NCBI RefSeq assembly: GCF_020741345.1
Contig: NZ_DYZD01000439.1
Span: forward strand, 1-34,734
DNA length: 34,734 nt
Direction: 5' to 3'
DNA from: Nocardiopsis listeri
GTDB lineage: Bacteria > Actinomycetota > Actinomycetes > Streptosporangiales > Streptosporangiaceae
A program made the position numbers and the translations under genes. The notes under the pieces are model-generated. The model was not told where the DNA came from. It saw nothing but the letters and a program-made list of their open reading frames with translations, and made no database searches. Below, piece by piece: positions 1 through 7,753 of the stretch (position 1 is the first letter of the stretch; each line of letters begins with the position of its first letter).

Positions 1-160
1 ATGGTGCTCGCACTCTTCCGAACGTGTGCTCTGGTGTGTGGTCTCGGCGGTTGTGCCGCGGGTTCCCGAACGTAGCGGTGAGGGCCACCGATGACCAATG
101 GGATCGCCGGAGAGCGAGGTCATGGTGTTCGTACGGGTGCGTTCGGGCAGTCTGGGGAAC

Positions 161-1123
161 ATGAGCGACGACAGCACCGCGACCATGTTCGCCAACAGAC
201 AGAGCACCTACGGTGGCCCCGAGGTTTTGGAGTGGACCAGGGTGCCTCGGCCCGAACCCGGGCCGGGACAGATCCTGGTCGCGGTCCGGGCCGCCGGGAT
301 CAACCCCACCGACTGGAAGCATCGCGCCCAGGGCGTGTTCTTGAACCGGCTTCCCCTCGTCCTGGGTTGGGACGTCTCCGGTGTGGTCGAACAGGTGGGT
401 TACGGCGTCACCCTGTTCAAGCCCGGCGAGGAGGTCTTCGGGATGCTGCCCTACCCGAACGGGGTGGGTTCGCACGCCGAGTACGCGCTGGGCCCGGCGC
501 GTGCCTTCACCCACAAACCCTCCGGTCTCGACCACGTCCAGGCCGGAGCGCTGCCGTTGGCCGCCCTGACCGCCCACCAGGCCCTGGTCGAGACCGCTCG
601 CGTCGGTGCGGGGCAGCGGGTACTGGTGCACGCGGCCGCGGGCGGGGTCGGCCACTTGGGGGTACAGATCGCCAAGGCGCACGGGGCGCACGTCATCGGC
701 ACCGCCGGCACGCCCAAGCACGACTTCCTGCGCGAGTTGGGCGCGGACGAGGTCGTCGACTACCGCGAGGTCGACTTCGCCGAGGTGGTCGAGGAGGTGG
801 ATGTGGTCCTGGACCCGGTGTCGGGCGACACCCGGGCCCGTTCCTTGAACCTGCTGCGCCCGGGCGGTGTCCTGGTCTCGCTCCTGCCGGGCCAGGACCC
901 CGATGAGGCGGCCAGGGTCGAGAAACTGGGTGTGCGGGCGGAGACGCTGCTGGTGGAGGCCGACCACGAAGGGATGCGCTCCATCGCCGATCTGGTGGAG
1001 CGAGGTGCCTTGCGGGCCCATGTGGAGGCGACCTTCCCGATGAACCAGGCCGCCAAGGCACACGCCCTGGGAGAGAAGGGGCACACCACCGGCAAGATCG
1101 TCCTGGTCGCCGAGAACGCCTGA
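161..1123 (+). CDS. NADP-dependent quinone oxidoreductase-like MDR protein
   Basis: Medium-chain dehydrogenase/reductase of the quinone oxidoreductase (zinc-independent) type, expected to reduce quinones or enones with NADPH in the cytosol. Seen: N-terminal GroES-like part with AAGINPTDWK, then a Rossmann part with the nucleotide loop AAAGGVGHLGVQIAK, and the family's usual C-terminal TGKIVLV. No catalytic-zinc cysteine/histidine set is visible. About 320 aa, normal for the family. The track ORF opens at 98, but the first residues do not look like the family. I chose ATG 161 (MSDDSTATM); ATG 185 is also possible. No strong Shine-Dalgarno is present. A hairpin terminator follows closely. A second member of the same family lies at 30831-31736. 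The exact substrate is unknown. Confidence 0.88.
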   Translation: MSDDSTATMFANRQSTYGGPEVLEWTRVPRPEPGPGQILVAVRAAGINPTDWKHRAQGVFLNRLPLVLGWDVSGVVEQVGYGVTLFKPGEEVFGMLPYPNGVGSHAEYALGPARAFTHKPSGLDHVQAGALPLAALTAHQALVETARVGAGQRVLVHAAAGGVGHLGVQIAKAHGAHVIGTAGTPKHDFLRELGADEVVDYREVDFAEVVEEVDVVLDPVSGDTRARSLNLLRPGGVLVSLLPGQDPDEAARVEKLGVRAETLLVEADHEGMRSIADLVERGALRAHVEATFPMNQAAKAHALGEKGHTTGKIVLVAENA

Positions 1124-1141
1124 CCGTCCTGGAAGGGGCCC

Positions 1142-1165
1142 GGTCTCCCCCGCGCGCGGGAGACC
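1142..1165 (+). terminator. Hairpin terminator after the MDR oxidoreductase
   Basis: GGTCTCCC and GGGAGACC form a perfect 8-bp stem around a short GC-rich loop, starting 18 nt after the stop codon. There is no U-tract, which is common for actinobacterial terminators. Confidence 0.6.
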
Positions 1166-1209
1166 CGAACGCACCGAACCCCGTCACCGAACACGCGTGC
1201 CGTGGGCCT

Positions 1210-1524
1210 GTGGTCGCGGTGGCCTCCCACGCCGACCACGGGCCGGGTGAGGTGGCCGTCGCTCAGTGGGCCGGCGCCGGTGCGGGAGCCGTCGTCCTGG
1301 AGTTGTTCGTCTTGCGCGCCTTGCCCTTGGCCGTTCGGTTTCCCAAGTGTCTGCTCGCGGTGCCGGTCGGTCTGGTCACGGTCGTGGCCGTGACCGGGGC
1401 GGTGGGCATGATCGGTCGGGCCGTGCTCACCGCCTCCGGTGGTGCGCTCTTCGGCGGTTACCGCGTGGTGTGGGCGGTACCGGCCGCCGCGGTCCTCACG
1501 ACGCTGCTCCGTCGGAGGAGCTGA
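1210..1524 (+). CDS. Small hypothetical membrane protein
   Basis: Unrecognised 104-aa ORF with GTG start. It has strong G/C bias at third positions and two or three hydrophobic stretches (around GAVVLELFVLRALPLAV, LLAVPVGLVTVVAVTG and VVWAVPAAAVLTTLL), ending in a basic RRRS tail. This pattern is typical of a small integral membrane protein rather than a random shadow ORF. It converges on the amidase gene and overlaps its 3' end by 29 nt. No clear ribosome binding site is seen, so the start is uncertain. No function can be assigned. Confidence 0.45.
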   Translation: MVAVASHADHGPGEVAVAQWAGAGAGAVVLELFVLRALPLAVRFPKCLLAVPVGLVTVVAVTGAVGMIGRAVLTASGGALFGGYRVVWAVPAAAVLTTLLRRRS

Positions 1525-3019
1525 GCGAGGCGGGGAAGGGCACCCCGGTGGGACGGCGGTGGGCCCAGGGGCGGGCCTGTTCCAGTTGGCCGGCCAGGCG
1601 CAGCAGCATGCCCTCACCGGCCGCGGCGGCGATGAACTGTACGCCCAACGGCAGCCCGGAGTCGGTCCAGTGCAGGGGCACCGACATGGCGGGGGTTCCG
1701 GTCAGGTTGGCGGTCATCGTGAACGGGGTGGCGGTGAGGTTGTTCATCACCTCGGTGGTCACCATGTCGGTGGCCGTGACGATCCGTTCGGTGCGGGTGC
1801 GCACCAGCAGACGTTCGGCGGTGCGCAGCCAGGAGGGCGGGTCGAGGCGGCCGATGGTCACCGGCGGCCCGGCGATGGTGGGTGTCAACAGCAGGTCGTA
1901 GCGGGAGTGGAAGTCGGCCAGGGCCAGGATGTGCTGGTTCCAGCGGTCGTGGCCGCGCACGTAGTCGGCCGAACTGCGGGCCCGCCCCATGGCGGCCAGC
2001 ATCAGGGTGTCGGGTTCGAAGCCGTCGTCGGAGCAGCCGGTGTCGGCCTTGACGCCGTCCACCAGGGCGGCCATGGACCCATACCACATGGTCAGGAAGT
2101 CCTCGGTCAAGGAGCGGCCGTCGATGGCGGGTTCGGCCTCGACGACCTCGTGGCCCAGCTCCTCCAACAGCGCGGCCGCCTCGCGCACGGCGCGCACCGC
2201 CTCGGGGTGCACTCGGGTGCCCATGGGCGAGTGCTCGCCGAACCCGATCCGGAGCCGGCCCGGGTCGCGTCCCACCTCTTGTGCGTAGGGGCGTTCGGGA
2301 GGGGCGATGGGATAGGGCGAGGTCGGTTCGGAGCCGGCCATGACGTCCAGCAGCGCGGCGCTGTCGCGCACGGTGCGGGTCAGTACGCCGTTGACCGAGG
2401 CGCCGTTCATGGGTTCGCCCCGCAGGGGCCCGAACGGTACACGTCCGCGCCCGGGTTTGAGCCCGAACAGGCCACAGGCGGCGGCGGGGATGCGGATGGA
2501 GCCGCCACCGTCGTTGGCCCCGGCGGCGGGGGTGATCCCCGCCGCCACGGCCGCCGCCGAACCACCGGAGGAACCGCCGGGGGTGTGGCCGGTGTGCCAG
2601 GGGTTACGGGTGGGGCCGAATTCCAAGGGCTCGGTGACGGCCTTGGCGCCGAACTCGGGGACGTTGGTCTTGCCGAAGGGAACCAGGCCGGCCTTGAGCC
2701 AGCGGCGCACCACCTCGGCGTGCCTGGAGGCCGGGACCTGGCGCAGGGCCCGGTTCCCGCAGGAGGTGGGGTATCCGGCGTAGTCCTGGAAGAGGTCCTT
2801 GAGCAGGAAGGGCACCCCGCCCAAGGGGCCTTCGGGTGCGGTCCCGGCCAAGCGGCGCGCCTCCTCGTACATGGGCAGGATGATCGCGTTGAGCGCGGGG
2901 TTCACCTGCTCGGCGCGTTCGATGGCCACGTCCAGGAGTTCGGTGGAGGTGACCTCCCCGGCACGGACCAGTTCGGCCAGGCCGACGGCGTCAAGCTGCA
3001 GATACTCGTCAACTCGCAT
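1496..3019 (-). CDS. Amidase (amidase-signature family)
   Basis: Hydrolyses a carboxylic amide with the Ser-cisSer-Lys triad of the amidase-signature family. Seen: Lys74 in FLLKDLF, the GGSSGGSAAAVAAG signature with the cis-Ser near residue 150, and nucleophile Ser174 in NDGGGSIRIPA. At 507 aa it has the usual length. Overall appearance is of a stand-alone soluble amidase rather than GatA, since no gatB or gatC is nearby; the substrate cannot be told. The start codon sits 6 nt after a TAGGTT -10-like box, suggesting a leaderless transcript separate from the upstream pabAB gene, which lies 89 bp away on the same strand. Confidence 0.92.
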   Translation of the reverse strand: MRVDEYLQLDAVGLAELVRAGEVTSTELLDVAIERAEQVNPALNAIILPMYEEARRLAGTAPEGPLGGVPFLLKDLFQDYAGYPTSCGNRALRQVPASRHAEVVRRWLKAGLVPFGKTNVPEFGAKAVTEPLEFGPTRNPWHTGHTPGGSSGGSAAAVAAGITPAAGANDGGGSIRIPAAACGLFGLKPGRGRVPFGPLRGEPMNGASVNGVLTRTVRDSAALLDVMAGSEPTSPYPIAPPERPYAQEVGRDPGRLRIGFGEHSPMGTRVHPEAVRAVREAAALLEELGHEVVEAEPAIDGRSLTEDFLTMWYGSMAALVDGVKADTGCSDDGFEPDTLMLAAMGRARSSADYVRGHDRWNQHILALADFHSRYDLLLTPTIAGPPVTIGRLDPPSWLRTAERLLVRTRTERIVTATDMVTTEVMNNLTATPFTMTANLTGTPAMSVPLHWTDSGLPLGVQFIAAAAGEGMLLRLAGQLEQARPWAHRRPTGVPFPASLSSSDGAAS

Positions 3020-3054
3020 GACCGGAACCTAACACCGAACTGGAACATGTTCTC
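3020..3054 (-). promoter_or_regulatory. Candidate leaderless promoter and palindrome of the amidase
   Basis: Reading leftward, TAGGTT (3026-3031) fits the actinobacterial -10 TANNNT and ends 6 nt before the ATG. A perfect 10-bp palindrome GAACATGTTC (3043-3052) lies where the -35 would be, so it may be an operator. It is not a canonical SOS box, which needs four bases between GAAC and GTTC. Function is inferred. Confidence 0.4.
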
Positions 3055-3108
3055 ATTCGCCATGGTGGTTCGTCGCCGTCCACTCCACGGGATCGGGCCC
3101 GGGGAGCC

Positions 3109-5133
3109 TCACCGCCCGCGGGCCGGGACCCGGGCCTTCAGCAGCATCTCCTCGTACTCCTCCTCCGGATCCGAATCCAGCACGATCGCCCCACCCGCCC
3201 CGATGGCCAGCTCCCCTCCGGCGCGCACGGCTGAGCGGATGACGATGCTCAGATCCGCCTCACCGGAGTGCGACACGTACCCGAGCGCCCCGGAGTACAC
3301 CCCGCGAGCCGAGGACTCCAACCGGTCGATGATCTCCATGGTGCGCGCCTTGGGCGCACCGGTCATCGAGCCGCCGGGGAAGCAGGCGCGCACCGCCGCC
3401 ATCGTCGACACCTCCGGGCGAAGCCGGCCCCGGATGGTGGAGACGAGCTGGTGCACGGTGGCGTGGGACTCGATGTACATGAACGCCGGCACCCGCACCG
3501 AACCGACCTCGCACACCCGCCCCAGGTCGTTGCGGAGCAGGTCCACGATCATCAGGTTCTCGGCCCGGGTCTTGGCGCCGGTGCGCAGTCGCTCGGCCAC
3601 GCGCGCGTCGACCGCCGGGTCGGGGTGGCGCGGCGCGGTGCCCTTGATGGGTCGGCTCTCGGCCACGCGGTCGCAGTCAACGCGCAGGAAGCGCTCGGGG
3701 GATGCGCTGAGTACGCTCACCTCACCCAGGCGCAGGTAGGCGGCGTAGGGGGCGGGGTTGGCCGCGCGCAGTCTTCGGTAGAAGTCCAGGTCTTCGCCCT
3801 GGTCGGGCAGGCGGACCCGGTTGGTCAGGCAGATCTCGTAGCTTTCGCCCTGGGTGAGGTGGGCCAGGCACGCCTTGACGTCGTCGACGTATCCGGCGTG
3901 GGGGCGCTCCAACAGGGCGGGCAGGTCCACGGGGTCGGCGGCAGGGGCGGGTTCGGGCGGGTCGGGAAGGTCGAGCAACTCCGCGCGGGTTCGCTCCACC
4001 CAGGCTCGGGCGTCGGGTGCCCCGTCGGCGCACACCACATGGGTACGTCCCCGGTGGTGGTCCACGGCCACGAAACGATCGCAGCGCATCCACACCGCGT
4101 CCGGGGTGGGCGCGGTGTGCACGCGTTCTCCCCCTGTGTGCGCCTTGAGTTCGTAGCCCAGATAGCCCACGTAGCCGCCGATGAAGTCGAAGGGCAGCCC
4201 GTGCGGGAAGGGGGCGGCGCCGGTGCGGCGCTCCAGGGCCTCGAACACGGTGCCCGGTTCGGTGCGGGTTCCGGCGGCGTCGCGTACCCGCACACCCTCC
4301 TGTCCCACGTCATAGGTGAGCACTTCGGCGGTGGGGCCCTGCGCCGCGCCCAGGAAGGAGAACCGTGCCGGCCCTGCGGGTCGGGAGCTGTCCAGCCAGA
4401 ACGCGTACTCGGCGTCGGCGTACAGGTGGGTGAAGGCCTTCTCGGTGTCGACCGCGTGGTCGAGTTCGGCCACCACGGGTTCGGGGGCCCGCGTGGGCGG
4501 TCGCGGGTCACACCCGGGTCGAGAAGGCGGTGACGCGCGGACGCGCGGACGCGTGTGCGGGCGGGCCAGATCCAGGAAGTTGGCCATCATCTCCGCACCG
4601 TGTTCACCGGCCACCGACTCGGGGTGGAACTGCACCCCCCACCGTGGCAGCTCACGGTGTTGCAGCCCCATGACCACGCCGTCCTCGGCCCGCGCGGTGA
4701 CCCTCAACGTGTCCGGCAGGGGTTCGGTCACGGCCAGGGAGTGATAGCGCACGGCGGTGAAGTCCTGTGGAACACCGGTGAAGAGCCCTTCGCCGGTGTG
4801 CCGGACCCGGCTCAGGTGACCGTGTCGGGGCTGGGGCGCGGAGTCCACCGACGCTCCGGCCAGGTGGGCGATGGCCTGATGGCCCAGACACACCCCCAAC
4901 ACCGGCAGGTGGGCATGGGCCAAAAGATCGGGGACCCGCCCCAGGTCACGGGTGACCTGGGGGCGCCCGGGGCCGGGTGAGACGACCACGGCGTCCACGG
5001 CGCCCGGGTCGAAACCGGTCCAGGCGGGATCGTCGTTGGTCAACACCAGCGGCTCCCGGCCCAGGACACGGGCCAGGAGCTGGAAGACGTTGAAGGTGTA
5101 GGAATCGTGGTTGTCCACGAGGAGGACCCGCAT
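3109..5133 (-). CDS. pabAB: Fused aminodeoxychorismate synthase PabA-PabB
   Basis: Makes 4-amino-4-deoxychorismate from chorismate and glutamine, the step before p-aminobenzoate for folate or an aromatic natural product. Residues 1-190 are a class I glutamine amidotransferase: MRVLLVDNHDSYT, nucleophile Cys82 in GVCLGHQ, and His170/Glu172 in FHPES. After a Pro/Arg-rich linker (about 195-230), residues 230-674 are the chorismate-binding domain with PIKGT (Lys497, the PabB-type residue rather than the alanine of anthranilate synthase) and GSMTGAPKARTMEI. I chose ATG 5133, preceded by AAAGGGCGGG, over the track start at 5175. No aminodeoxychorismate lyase or biosynthetic cluster is next to it, so a folate role is as likely as a secondary one. 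Confidence 0.93.
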   Translation of the reverse strand: MRVLLVDNHDSYTFNVFQLLARVLGREPLVLTNDDPAWTGFDPGAVDAVVVSPGPGRPQVTRDLGRVPDLLAHAHLPVLGVCLGHQAIAHLAGASVDSAPQPRHGHLSRVRHTGEGLFTGVPQDFTAVRYHSLAVTEPLPDTLRVTARAEDGVVMGLQHRELPRWGVQFHPESVAGEHGAEMMANFLDLARPHTRPRVRASPPSRPGCDPRPPTRAPEPVVAELDHAVDTEKAFTHLYADAEYAFWLDSSRPAGPARFSFLGAAQGPTAEVLTYDVGQEGVRVRDAAGTRTEPGTVFEALERRTGAAPFPHGLPFDFIGGYVGYLGYELKAHTGGERVHTAPTPDAVWMRCDRFVAVDHHRGRTHVVCADGAPDARAWVERTRAELLDLPDPPEPAPAADPVDLPALLERPHAGYVDDVKACLAHLTQGESYEICLTNRVRLPDQGEDLDFYRRLRAANPAPYAAYLRLGEVSVLSASPERFLRVDCDRVAESRPIKGTAPRHPDPAVDARVAERLRTGAKTRAENLMIVDLLRNDLGRVCEVGSVRVPAFMYIESHATVHQLVSTIRGRLRPEVSTMAAVRACFPGGSMTGAPKARTMEIIDRLESSARGVYSGALGYVSHSGEADLSIVIRSAVRAGGELAIGAGGAIVLDSDPEEEYEEMLLKARVPARGR

Positions 5134-5323
5134 CCCGCCCTTTCGTTCGCGGCCGGTACGGCCGGATTGCGACATTCCAGGTTACGGCGGCCGAAGTCGA
5201 CATCCGCGCGCGGTGCCGGTGGTCCACAGATCCGCCCGATCCCTGGTGCGCCGGCCCTTGGCCGGGTACACAGGAAGAAGAGCCCGAGGGGCCTCACCCC
5301 TCGTGCGGAGCAGGGAGTGGCAC

Positions 5324-5572
5324 ATGGCCGTCTTCACCGCGATGATCATGATCCTGATCGTCCTGCCGCTGGCCTTCTTCTTCGTACTCACCGTCGGAGA
5401 GGTCGGGCGGGTCACCCGACAGCAGCACACCAGGCGGGCCGCCCGGACGCGTCCGCACCCGCCCGTTCCACCACCCCTGGACGCGGCCGAACACGAGCTG
5501 CGGTTGCGCTACGCCAGAGGCGAGATCGACCGCGAGGAGTTCCTGCAGCGCAAGATCGACCTGGAGCGCTGA
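5324..5572 (+). CDS. SHOCT domain small membrane protein
   Basis: An 82-aa protein. Residues 4-27 form one hydrophobic transmembrane segment (MIMILIVLPLAFFFVLTVG). A basic, proline-rich linker follows, then a C-terminal SHOCT motif (RLRYARGEIDREEFLQRKIDLE), a short helical oligomerisation module. ATG 5324 is chosen because it follows GGGAG and leaves the membrane helix at the N-terminus; the longer track ORF upstream reads as noncoding. Function is unknown; such proteins are common and small in actinomycetes. It runs in the same direction as the ABC-F gene, but a separate promoter lies between them. Confidence 0.82.
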   Translation: MAVFTAMIMILIVLPLAFFFVLTVGEVGRVTRQQHTRRAARTRPHPPVPPPLDAAEHELRLRYARGEIDREEFLQRKIDLER

Positions 5573-5598
5573 GAGCCGACCCACCACCGCCGAAGGGA

Positions 5599-5626
5599 TT
5601 GACACTCATCGGTGGATGGGTAAGGT
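5599..5626 (+). promoter_or_regulatory. Strong sigma-70-type promoter of the ABC-F gene
   Basis: A perfect -35 TTGACA (5599-5604), 16-nt spacer and TAAGGT -10 (5621-5626, fits TANNNT). Transcription would begin near 5633, giving a leader of about 215 nt before the ABC-F start at 5850, unusually long for this window. Confidence 0.65.
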
Positions 5627-5653
5627 ACAAGCGTCCTGTCGTCGACGAATGAG

Positions 5654-5740
5654 GTGGACGTTGCGCATCTGAGGTTCGCGATCATCACGCGGTACGGCCC
5701 CTGGCCGCATACTCAGCGTGGTTGCAACCTCGGTGCATGA
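5654..5740 (+). CDS. Putative leader peptide upstream of ABC-F gene
   Basis: A 28-codon GTG-started ORF inside the ABC-F leader, too short for the ORF track. Its end reads RYGPWPHTQRGCNLGA before TGA. An overlapping 7-codon ATG ORF (5649-5672, MRWTLRI) is the alternative. Neither has a good Shine-Dalgarno, and third-position GC is lower than in neighbouring genes. Resistance-type ABC-F genes are often preceded by leader ORFs that sense stalled ribosomes, so this is a candidate attenuator by analogy. Translation is not shown by the sequence. Confidence 0.3.
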   Translation: MDVAHLRFAIITRYGPWPHTQRGCNLGA

Positions 5741-5849
5741 GCCGTCCCTCCCTCCATAGGACCTCTTTCACCTTCTGCCCGGCCCAGGCCGCGTGGTGCT
5801 CGCATACGAAGCCCTTTTCCCACAACGCTTCCGACTGCGAGAGAACACC

Positions 5850-7517
5850 ATGTCTCAACCCGTCACCACCGACGTCTCGGTGGCCTGTTCCGACCTGACC
5901 TTCGCCTGGCCGGAGGGCACCACCGTCTTCGACGGGCTGTCCCTGTCCACCGGCCGGGGACGCATCGGCCTGGTCGGCGCCAACGGTTCGGGCAAGTCCA
6001 CCCTGCTCAAGCTCCTGGCCGGACACCTGCGCCCGGCCCGTGGTTCGGTGACCGTCCACGGACGCTTGACCTACCTGCCGCAGAACATCACACTCGACAC
6101 CGAACCGACCGTCGACCACGCCCTGGGCATCGCCGACAAACGCGCCGCCCTGGGCGCCATCGAGTCCGGCGACGCCTCCGAAGTCAACTTCGAGATCATC
6201 GGCGACGACTGGGACGTGGAGGAACGCGCGCTGGCCACCCTGGGAACGCTGGGGTTGGACGGCATCGGCCTGGACCGCACCATCGGCGAACTCTCCGGTG
6301 GGGAGACCGTTCTGTTGCGCCTGGCCGCGCTGCTCATGCAGCGCCCCGACGTGCTGTTGCTGGACGAGCCCACCAACAACCTGGACCTGTTCGCCCGCCG
6401 GCGCCTGTACGAGGCCGTGGACTCCTGGCGTTCGGGCACCTTGATCGTGGTCAGCCACGACCTGGACCTGTTGGAACGCGTGGACCGTACCGCCGAGCTG
6501 CGCAGGGGCGAGGTCACCTGGTACGGCGGAGGATGGTCGGCCTACCAGGAGGCCTTGGGCGTTCAGCAGGAGGCCGCCGAGCGGACCCTGCGCGCGGCCG
6601 AGTCCGACGTGCGCAAACAGAAGAAGGAACTCGCCCAGACCCAGATCAAGCTGGCCCGACGTCAGCGCACCGCGAAGAAGGCCGCCGCCGAGAAGGGCAT
6701 CCCCAAGATCGTCCAGGGCGCGCTGAAGCGAGCCGCCCAGGAATCGGCGGGCAAACTCAAGGGGCTGCACGAGGACCGTCTCCAGGAGGCGCGCGAACGC
6801 AAGGAGGAGGCCGCCGAAGCGGTTCGCGACGACGCCGAGATCAGGGTGGAGCTGCCGCACACCGCCGTGCCCAACGGTCGGGACGTGTTGCGCGTCAGCG
6901 GACTGCGTCTCCGCCACGGCCGGTTGAACGGAGCGGACCTGTTGGTGAGCGGACCCGAGCGGATCGCCTTGGTGGGCCGCAACGGTGCGGGCAAGACCTC
7001 GCTGTTGCGCACCCTGGCCGGGCGACTCGAACCGTTGGAGGGTGAGGCGAAGGTGATGGTGCCGTTGCGGTTCCTGCCCCAACGCCTGGACCTGCTGGAT
7101 GAGGAACGTTCGGTGGCCGACAACGTCGTCGACGCCGCACCGGGTGTGTCCGGGCAGCACATCCGGGCCCAGCTGGCCAAGTTCCTGTTCCGCGGGAGGC
7201 GTGCCGCCCAACCGGCCGGCACGCTCTCGGGCGGGGAACGCTTCCGGGCGAGCCTGGCCATGACCATGCTGGCAACCCCGGCCCCGCAACTGTTGATGTT
7301 GGACGAGCCCACCAACAACCTGGACGTGTCCAGCGTTCGGCAGTTGACCGACGCCCTGTCCGCCTACGAGGGCGCTCTGTTGGTGGCCTCGCACGACCTG
7401 CCGTTCCTGGAGTCGGTCGGTATCACCCGCTGGCTGTTCCTGGACGAGGAACTACGCGAGACCACCGCCGAGCAGGTCCATGACCTGTTGGAGGGCCGGG
7501 AACCCGAACAGGGCTGA
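5850..7517 (+). CDS. ABC-F family ATPase (ribosome-acting type)
   Basis: 555 aa with two ATP-binding cassettes and no membrane domain. Cassette 1: Walker A GANGSGKST (Lys49), signature LSGGE near 148, Walker B LLLDEPTNNLD near 170. Cassette 2: GRNGAGKTS near 376, LSGGERFR near 460, LMLDEPTNNLD near 482. Between them lies a highly charged, probably coiled-coil linker (about residues 225-330, KKAAAEKGIPKI), the region that enters the ribosome in this family. ABC-F proteins dislodge antibiotics or restart stalled ribosomes; whether this one confers resistance cannot be read from sequence. ATG 5850 is preferred over the track start because it follows GAGAG and begins just before the first cassette. 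The long leader upstream hints at induced expression. Confidence 0.9.
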   Translation: MSQPVTTDVSVACSDLTFAWPEGTTVFDGLSLSTGRGRIGLVGANGSGKSTLLKLLAGHLRPARGSVTVHGRLTYLPQNITLDTEPTVDHALGIADKRAALGAIESGDASEVNFEIIGDDWDVEERALATLGTLGLDGIGLDRTIGELSGGETVLLRLAALLMQRPDVLLLDEPTNNLDLFARRRLYEAVDSWRSGTLIVVSHDLDLLERVDRTAELRRGEVTWYGGGWSAYQEALGVQQEAAERTLRAAESDVRKQKKELAQTQIKLARRQRTAKKAAAEKGIPKIVQGALKRAAQESAGKLKGLHEDRLQEARERKEEAAEAVRDDAEIRVELPHTAVPNGRDVLRVSGLRLRHGRLNGADLLVSGPERIALVGRNGAGKTSLLRTLAGRLEPLEGEAKVMVPLRFLPQRLDLLDEERSVADNVVDAAPGVSGQHIRAQLAKFLFRGRRAAQPAGTLSGGERFRASLAMTMLATPAPQLLMLDEPTNNLDVSSVRQLTDALSAYEGALLVASHDLPFLESVGITRWLFLDEELRETTAEQVHDLLEGREPEQG

Positions 7518-7686
7518 GGCCCGACCACCGCACTCGGGCGGCCGGTACGGCTCGCGGTAGCGCCGGAGTCGGTGGTGGCGTATCGGCGCGAGGGCCTGGT
7601 CCCGGTTCCGGCTCCGGGACACCGGGCCCGGAAGGCCGGCCCCGTCGAAGCCGCGCACGCTCGACTGTGCGCCGGGGACACCCGAC

Positions 7687-7739
7687 ACCGATGCGCGACG
7701 GGGGTGACCGAACATCGGTCACCCCCGTCGCGCATCGGT
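7687..7739. terminator. Bidirectional terminator with 24-bp perfect stem
   Basis: Arms 7687-7710 and 7716-7739 are exact reverse complements (24 bp) around a 5-nt loop AACAT. It lies between the convergent ABC-F and sugar-porter genes, ending 14 nt before the porter's stop codon. It has no U-tract on either side. The stretch 7518-7686 before it holds no convincing gene. Confidence 0.8.
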
Positions 7740-7753
7740 TCAGGCCGCGTGCG

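Noticed and set aside
1-75. A 24-codon ATG ORF at the window edge, with a hydrophobic, Cys-containing sequence like a lipoprotein signal
   Set aside because: Too short, cut by the window start, no ribosome binding site visible, and no continuation.
3043-3052. GAACATGTTC as a LexA SOS box
   Set aside because: The actinobacterial SOS box needs GAAC-N4-GTTC; here only two bases separate the half-sites.
1439-3739. 766-aa plus-strand ORF, the longest in the track
   Set aside because: Antisense shadow of the amidase and pabAB genes; Gly/His/Gln/Val-rich composition typical of reversed GC-rich coding sequence.
5685-7394. 569-aa minus-strand ORF opposite the ABC-F gene
   Set aside because: Shadow of ABC-F, with low-complexity Gly/Gln/Leu content and no motifs.
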